Origin: Candidatus Promineofilum glycogenicum
Lineage (GTDB): Bacteria; Chloroflexota; Anaerolineae; Promineifilales; Promineifilaceae
Assembly: GCA_016707605.1 (NCBI GenBank)
Contig: JADJHJ010000014.1
Coordinates: 3,801 to 67,800, forward strand
Reading direction: 5' to 3'
Length of the DNA: 64,000 bases
This document shows positions 60,985-64,000 of this stretch, in pieces (the stretch's first letter is position 1; each line of letters begins with the position of its first letter). The position numbers and the translations under genes are program-made. The notes beneath the pieces were generated by a model that worked only from the letters and a program-made list of their open reading frames with translations, was not told the origin of the DNA and did not search any database.

Positions 60985-62431
60985 ATGCCCCCGCAAACAC
61001 TCCGCAGCCGCCTTCTGGTCTCCTACGTCGCCGTCATCCTGGCCGGGCTGCTCATCGTCGCCCTGGCCCTGTTCGGCTTTGCCGGCGTGTCGGACGCGCG
61101 ACTGCTGCCGTCGCTGGAGCGGCTGTCGGCCATCAGCCGCACCAACCAGCGTGAACTGCTTGAATTGTGGCAGACGGGCGCGACCGGCGACGAGCTACAA
61201 ACGCTGCTCTTCAACACCGCCGAACAGACGGGCGTGCGCATTCTGGTCGTGACGTGGATCTGCAGCGCAGGAGATCATTTTCGACACGGTGGAGGGCGAT
61301 GACTGGGTGGGCGACGCGCTGACGGAGGTCGAACGGCCGCAGAGCCTGGTCATGACCGACGCCGGCCGGGGCAGCGTCTTCGGTACGTTCATCCACAGCG
61401 CTGGCTCGCGCTGGCTGGTCTTCGCCGAGCCGAACCCGGCGCTGGGGCGGGCGCTCATCTTCTACACCGAGTCGGAGCCGACGCCGGGCGAGTTCTTCAA
61501 CGACTACTTCCTGCGCCCGCTGCTCTTTGCCGGGGCGCTGGCCTTTTTGCTGGCCGTGCTGCTGGCGGTGCTGGTGGCGCGCTCCGTCGTGCGTCCGCTG
61601 CAAAACCTGGCCGTGGCCGCCGGGGCCGTCGCCCGCGGTGACTACGATCAGCGCGTGCCGCCGCGCGGGCCGGAAGAGGTGCGCGACGTGGCCGAGAGCT
61701 TCAACCGCATGTCGGCCCAGGTCAACGCCACGCAGACGGCGCAGCGCGACCTGGTGGCCAACGTCTCCCACGACCTGAAGACGCCGCTGACGGCCATCTC
61801 CGGCTGGAGCCAGGCGCTGCTCGACGGCACGGCCGGCACGCCCGACGAACAGCGCCGGGCGGCCGAGACGATCTTCGATGAGGCCGGGCGCATGGCGCGC
61901 CTGGTCAACGACCTGCTTGATCTGGCGCGGCTGGAGTCGGGCCAGTTCCAGTTGACGCAGCGCTTCCTCGACCTGGGGCAGGTGATGGCCGACGTGGAGC
62001 GCGGGCTGCTGCCGCGGGCGCGCGACAGGGAGATCGACCTGTCGCTCGACCTGTCGCCCACGCCGCCGGTGCTGGGCGACCGCGACCGGCTGGTGCAGGT
62101 CTTCACCAACCTGGCCGACAACGCCCTGACCTATACGCCGGTTGGCGGGCGGGTTGGTCTGGCCGTGCGCGCGGCGAACGGCGCGGTCGAGGGCGTCGTC
62201 AGCGACACCGGGCCGGGCATCCCCGAAGAGGAGTTGCCGCGCGTCTTCGAGCGCTTCTACCGCCTGGAGAAGTCGCGCACGCGAGGCGACGACAACCGGC
62301 GCGGGTCGGGCCTGGGGCTGGCCATCGTCGAGGAGCTTGTCCACGCCCACGGCGGGCGCGTCAGCGTCAGCAGCCGCGTGGGGCAGGGGACGACGTTCAC
62401 CGTCTCGCTGCCGACCGCCCCGGCCGAATAG
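60985..62431 (+). CDS. Sensor histidine kinase (PhnDCE-linked, one frameshift)
   Basis: About 481 residues when repaired. TM1 is LLVSYVAVILAGLLIVALAL; the extracytoplasmic sensor has about 150 residues; TM2 is LLFAGALAFLLAVLLAVLVA. A HAMP domain follows, then HisKA with the phospho-acceptor His in NVSHDLKTPLTAISGWSQAL, and ATPase boxes FTNLADNALTYTPVGG, SDTGPGIPEEELPRVFERFY and GSGLGLAIVEELVHAHGG. The frame changes at about 61255 in the sensor; the correct joint reads RILVV...GSAAQEIIFDTVEGDD. It starts 10 bases after phnE, so it belongs to the same operon, and is the likely partner of the regulator at its other end. Confidence 0.9.
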
Positions 62432-62588
62432 GCCTTTGTCGTGACACGCCCAACGGCGCTCCATCTGCGCCCAAACCGCCCGGGCGCGTGGTGGAGCCGG
62501 GCGCGGGCCGCGCCCCCCGGGCCCCTCGCCCGGCGGCCTCCCCCGGTTGAGCGCCACCGGGCGCCCTCCGCCGGCCGACGCCACCACT
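62432..62588. other. GC-rich non-coding gap between convergent genes
   Basis: No gene is seen. The stretch includes GGGCGCGGGCCGCGCCCC, a strong GC hairpin that could slow transcription from either side, and low-complexity GGC/CCG-rich sequence like that in 15470-16020. The last codons of the oxidoreductase frame run into similar sequence. Confidence 0.4.
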
Positions 62589-63773
62589 TCAGGCGCTACC
62601 GGCTGGCGGCCACCGCGACCGCCAAAGGCTTCCGCCTGGCGGGCGTCGCCTGGTGCTGAGGTGCGGCGGCCCCGGTCGCCCCCAAGCCTCCTGTCGAATG
62701 GAAGGCGGGTCGCTAGCCGGGAAAGACTCCCAACTGGCCTCGTCCACCACGTCGCCGCGGTCAATTGTCCGGTCGATCTGATCAAGCTTCTTAGCCCGCC
62801 CCTGCTGCGTCCCCAGCAGCACCTTGCCCATGCTCAGCCGGGCTTCCAGGTAGCGGTGGGCCTCGGCCGCCTCTTCCAGCGGGAAGGTCTTGTCGATGCG
62901 CACGGTCAACTCGCCGTTGTTGATCCACTCGAAGATCTGCCCGGCGCGCTCGCGAATCTCCTCGCGGCTGGCGGCGTAGTGGGCCAGGCTCGGCCGCGTC
63001 AGGAAGAGCGCCCCCTTCTGGTTCAGCAACTGCGGGTCAATCGGCTCGACCGGGCCGCTCGACTGGCCATAGAGCACCATCATGCCCCGCGGGCGCAGGC
63101 AGTTGAGGCTCTTGTGGAAGGTGTCGCGGCCGACGGAGTCATAGACGGCATGGACGCCGCGGCCGCCGGTCAACCGCTTCACCTCGGCCTCGAAATCCTG
63201 CTCGGTGTAGAGAATCACCTCGTCCGCGCCGCGCTCGCGGGCCAGGGCTGCCTTCTCCTCGGTCGAAACGGTGGCGATGACGCGCCCGCCGCGCAGTTTG
63301 GCCATCTGCACCAGCAGTTGGCCCGTGCCGCCGGCCGCGGCGTGGATGAGCACCGTGTCGCCGGAGCGGATGCAGTAGGCGTCGTGGCTCAGGTAGTGGG
63401 CGGTCATCCCTTGCAGCATGGCCGCCGTGGCCGTCATGGTGTTGACGCCGGGCGGGATGGGCACCAGCTTCCAGGCGGGGACGATGGCGTAGTCGGCGTA
63501 GGCCCCGCCGTGCATGGCGTAGGCCACCGGGTCGCCCACGGCCAGCCCCTCGACGCCCTCGCCCAGAGCGTGGACTTCACCGCCCGCCTCGGAGCCGGGG
63601 GTGTAGGGCAGTTCGCTCTTGTACTGCCCCTTGCGGTTGTAGATGTCGATGAAGTTGACGCCGACGGCGCGGATCATCACCCGCACCTCGCCCGGCCCCG
63701 GTTGGGGCAGGTCGATCTCTTCCAGTTGCAGGAGTTCCGGGCCGCCGGTCTGGTGAACGCGAATCGCTCTCAT
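62589..63773 (-). CDS. NAD(P)H:quinone oxidoreductase (zeta-crystallin type) with ESFPASDPP tail
   Basis: Residues 1-325 are a zinc-free medium-chain oxidoreductase of the QOR family: MRAIRVHQTGGPELLQLEEI, GVNFIDIYNRKGQYKSELPY, TPGSEAGGEVHALGEGVEGL, the NADPH motif LIHAAAGGTGQLLVQMAKLR, and HRYLEARLSMGKVLL. It reduces quinones or enones with NADPH. Most members end here; this one continues with KLDQIDRTIDRGDVVDEASW then ESFPASDPPS, a motif I recognise from small stand-alone bacterial proteins, and then low-complexity Arg/Pro residues that probably reflect a frameshift. The start MRAIRVH was chosen by homology; GAGGCAA precedes it. Confidence 0.88.
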   Translation of the reverse strand: MRAIRVHQTGGPELLQLEEIDLPQPGPGEVRVMIRAVGVNFIDIYNRKGQYKSELPYTPGSEAGGEVHALGEGVEGLAVGDPVAYAMHGGAYADYAIVPAWKLVPIPPGVNTMTATAAMLQGMTAHYLSHDAYCIRSGDTVLIHAAAGGTGQLLVQMAKLRGGRVIATVSTEEKAALARERGADEVILYTEQDFEAEVKRLTGGRGVHAVYDSVGRDTFHKSLNCLRPRGMMVLYGQSSGPVEPIDPQLLNQKGALFLTRPSLAHYAASREEIRERAGQIFEWINNGELTVRIDKTFPLEEAAEAHRYLEARLSMGKVLLGTQQGRAKKLDQIDRTIDRGDVVDEASWESFPASDPPSIRQEAWGRPGPPHLSTRRRPPGGSLWRSRWPPAGSA

Positions 63774-63794
63774 GGGGTTGCCTCTTGATAGAAT

Positions 63795-63878
63795 GGGGCA
63801 GAGATTAACGCAAAGGCGCAAGGACGCAAGGGCGCAAAGACGCATTCTTCAATTGCGTTCTTGCGCCTTTGTGTTGAA
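63795..63878. repeat. Palindromic repeat family D, copy 3
   Basis: AACGCAAAGGCGCAAGGACG is mirrored by CGTTCTTGCGCCTTTGTGTT. It lies between the divergent oxidoreductase and DUF5946-like genes and is related to 9975-10086 and 13171-13236. Confidence 0.85.
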
Positions 63879-63889
63879 AATACGGCCCA

Positions 63890-64000
63890 ATGACATCTCA
63901 TTGCCCCGAATGTAGCGCGGTCCTGGCCGACGGCCGCACCTGCGCCGACGACTTCCACCAACTCCTCTTCTGGGAGAACGAGCGTCCGGAACTGGGCGAG
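63890..64000 (+). CDS. DUF5946-like protein, 5' end only
   Basis: The first 37 codons of a gene running off the window: MTSHCPECSAVLADGRTCAD then DFHQLLFWENERPELGE. The CPEC...C Cys pattern and FHQLLFWE segment resemble DUF5946 proteins, of unknown function, in which the Cys residues likely bind metal. No RBS is obvious because a palindromic repeat ends 12 bases upstream. Confidence 0.65.
   Translation, partial: MTSHCPECSAVLADGRTCADDFHQLLFWENERPELGE

Overview
The window is GC-rich DNA (roughly two thirds G+C by eye) from a bacterium that is most likely a Chloroflexota member of the Anaerolineae/Ardenticatenia type. That assignment is an inference. It rests on the many lipoproteins with Thr/Pro/Ala/Glu-rich linkers after the lipobox, extracytoplasmic LysM and SH3-like proteins, a lipoprotein-type PhnD system, NrfHA, and the very high load of short palindromic intergenic repeats. 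No 16S rRNA or other decisive marker is present. At least twelve single-base frameshifts, including three in polA and one in leuS, suggest an uncorrected draft or metagenomic assembly rather than widespread gene death.

Layout. 0-8 kb: the 3' end of an exported protein gene, polA, a DUF559 endonuclease gene set between inverted repeat arrays, a CapA-like lipoprotein and ppk1. 8-15.5 kb: an SH3-like lipoprotein, a secreted helical-repeat protein with its likely OmpR-type two-component system, a YceI lipoprotein, an SDR and a UGT-like glycosyltransferase. 15.5-18 kb: a repeat nest holding a 47-bp direct-repeat block, a decayed IS630 element with intact ends, and a REP-associated tyrosine transposase (RAYT) beside a palindrome found elsewhere in the window. 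18-31 kb: a ThDP enzyme, nrfHA (nitrite to ammonium), an acyltransferase-fold protein, MazEF, an ACAD/kinase/SDR acyl-CoA operon, STAS, NUDIX, a coiled-coil LysM protein, a heme/beta-propeller lipoprotein and a YafQ toxin-antitoxin pair. 31-44 kb: lon, cysE-cysK, AlkD-like glycosylase, an exported nuclease/phosphatase, tRNA-Lys(CTT), twin HNH genes, a GH3 beta-glucosidase and a membrane HhH protein. 44-51.5 kb: leuS behind a leucine-codon leader and terminator, a LysM protein, efp and a cyclase-ATPase-TPR regulator. 51.5-64 kb: two zinc-ribbon membrane proteins, a DUF1905 protein, ridA, then response regulator, broken phosphatase, phnD, phnC, double-length phnE and histidine kinase in a row, and finally a quinone oxidoreductase and the start of a DUF5946-like gene.

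Two things stand out. First, leuS appears to be controlled by ribosome-mediated attenuation: a promoter, a 28-codon leader with eight Leu codons (three of them TTA), an antiterminator arm placed just after the Leu codons, and a strong terminator before leuS. The promoter position suggests the leader is translated from a leaderless transcript. Second, at least a dozen families of short palindromic repeats fill the intergenic spaces, and four copies sit inside reading frames without breaking them (the first gene, leuS, the cyclase and a zinc-ribbon protein). Two candidate repeat-handling nucleases, RAYT and DUF559, lie directly against their own repeat families.

Functionally the window mixes housekeeping (polA, lon, leuS, efp, cysEK) with envelope and signalling proteins, nitrogen and phosphorus acquisition (NrfHA, Ppk, PhnDCE with a flanking two-component pair), fatty or hydroxy acid catabolism, and small defence or maintenance modules (MazEF, YafQ).
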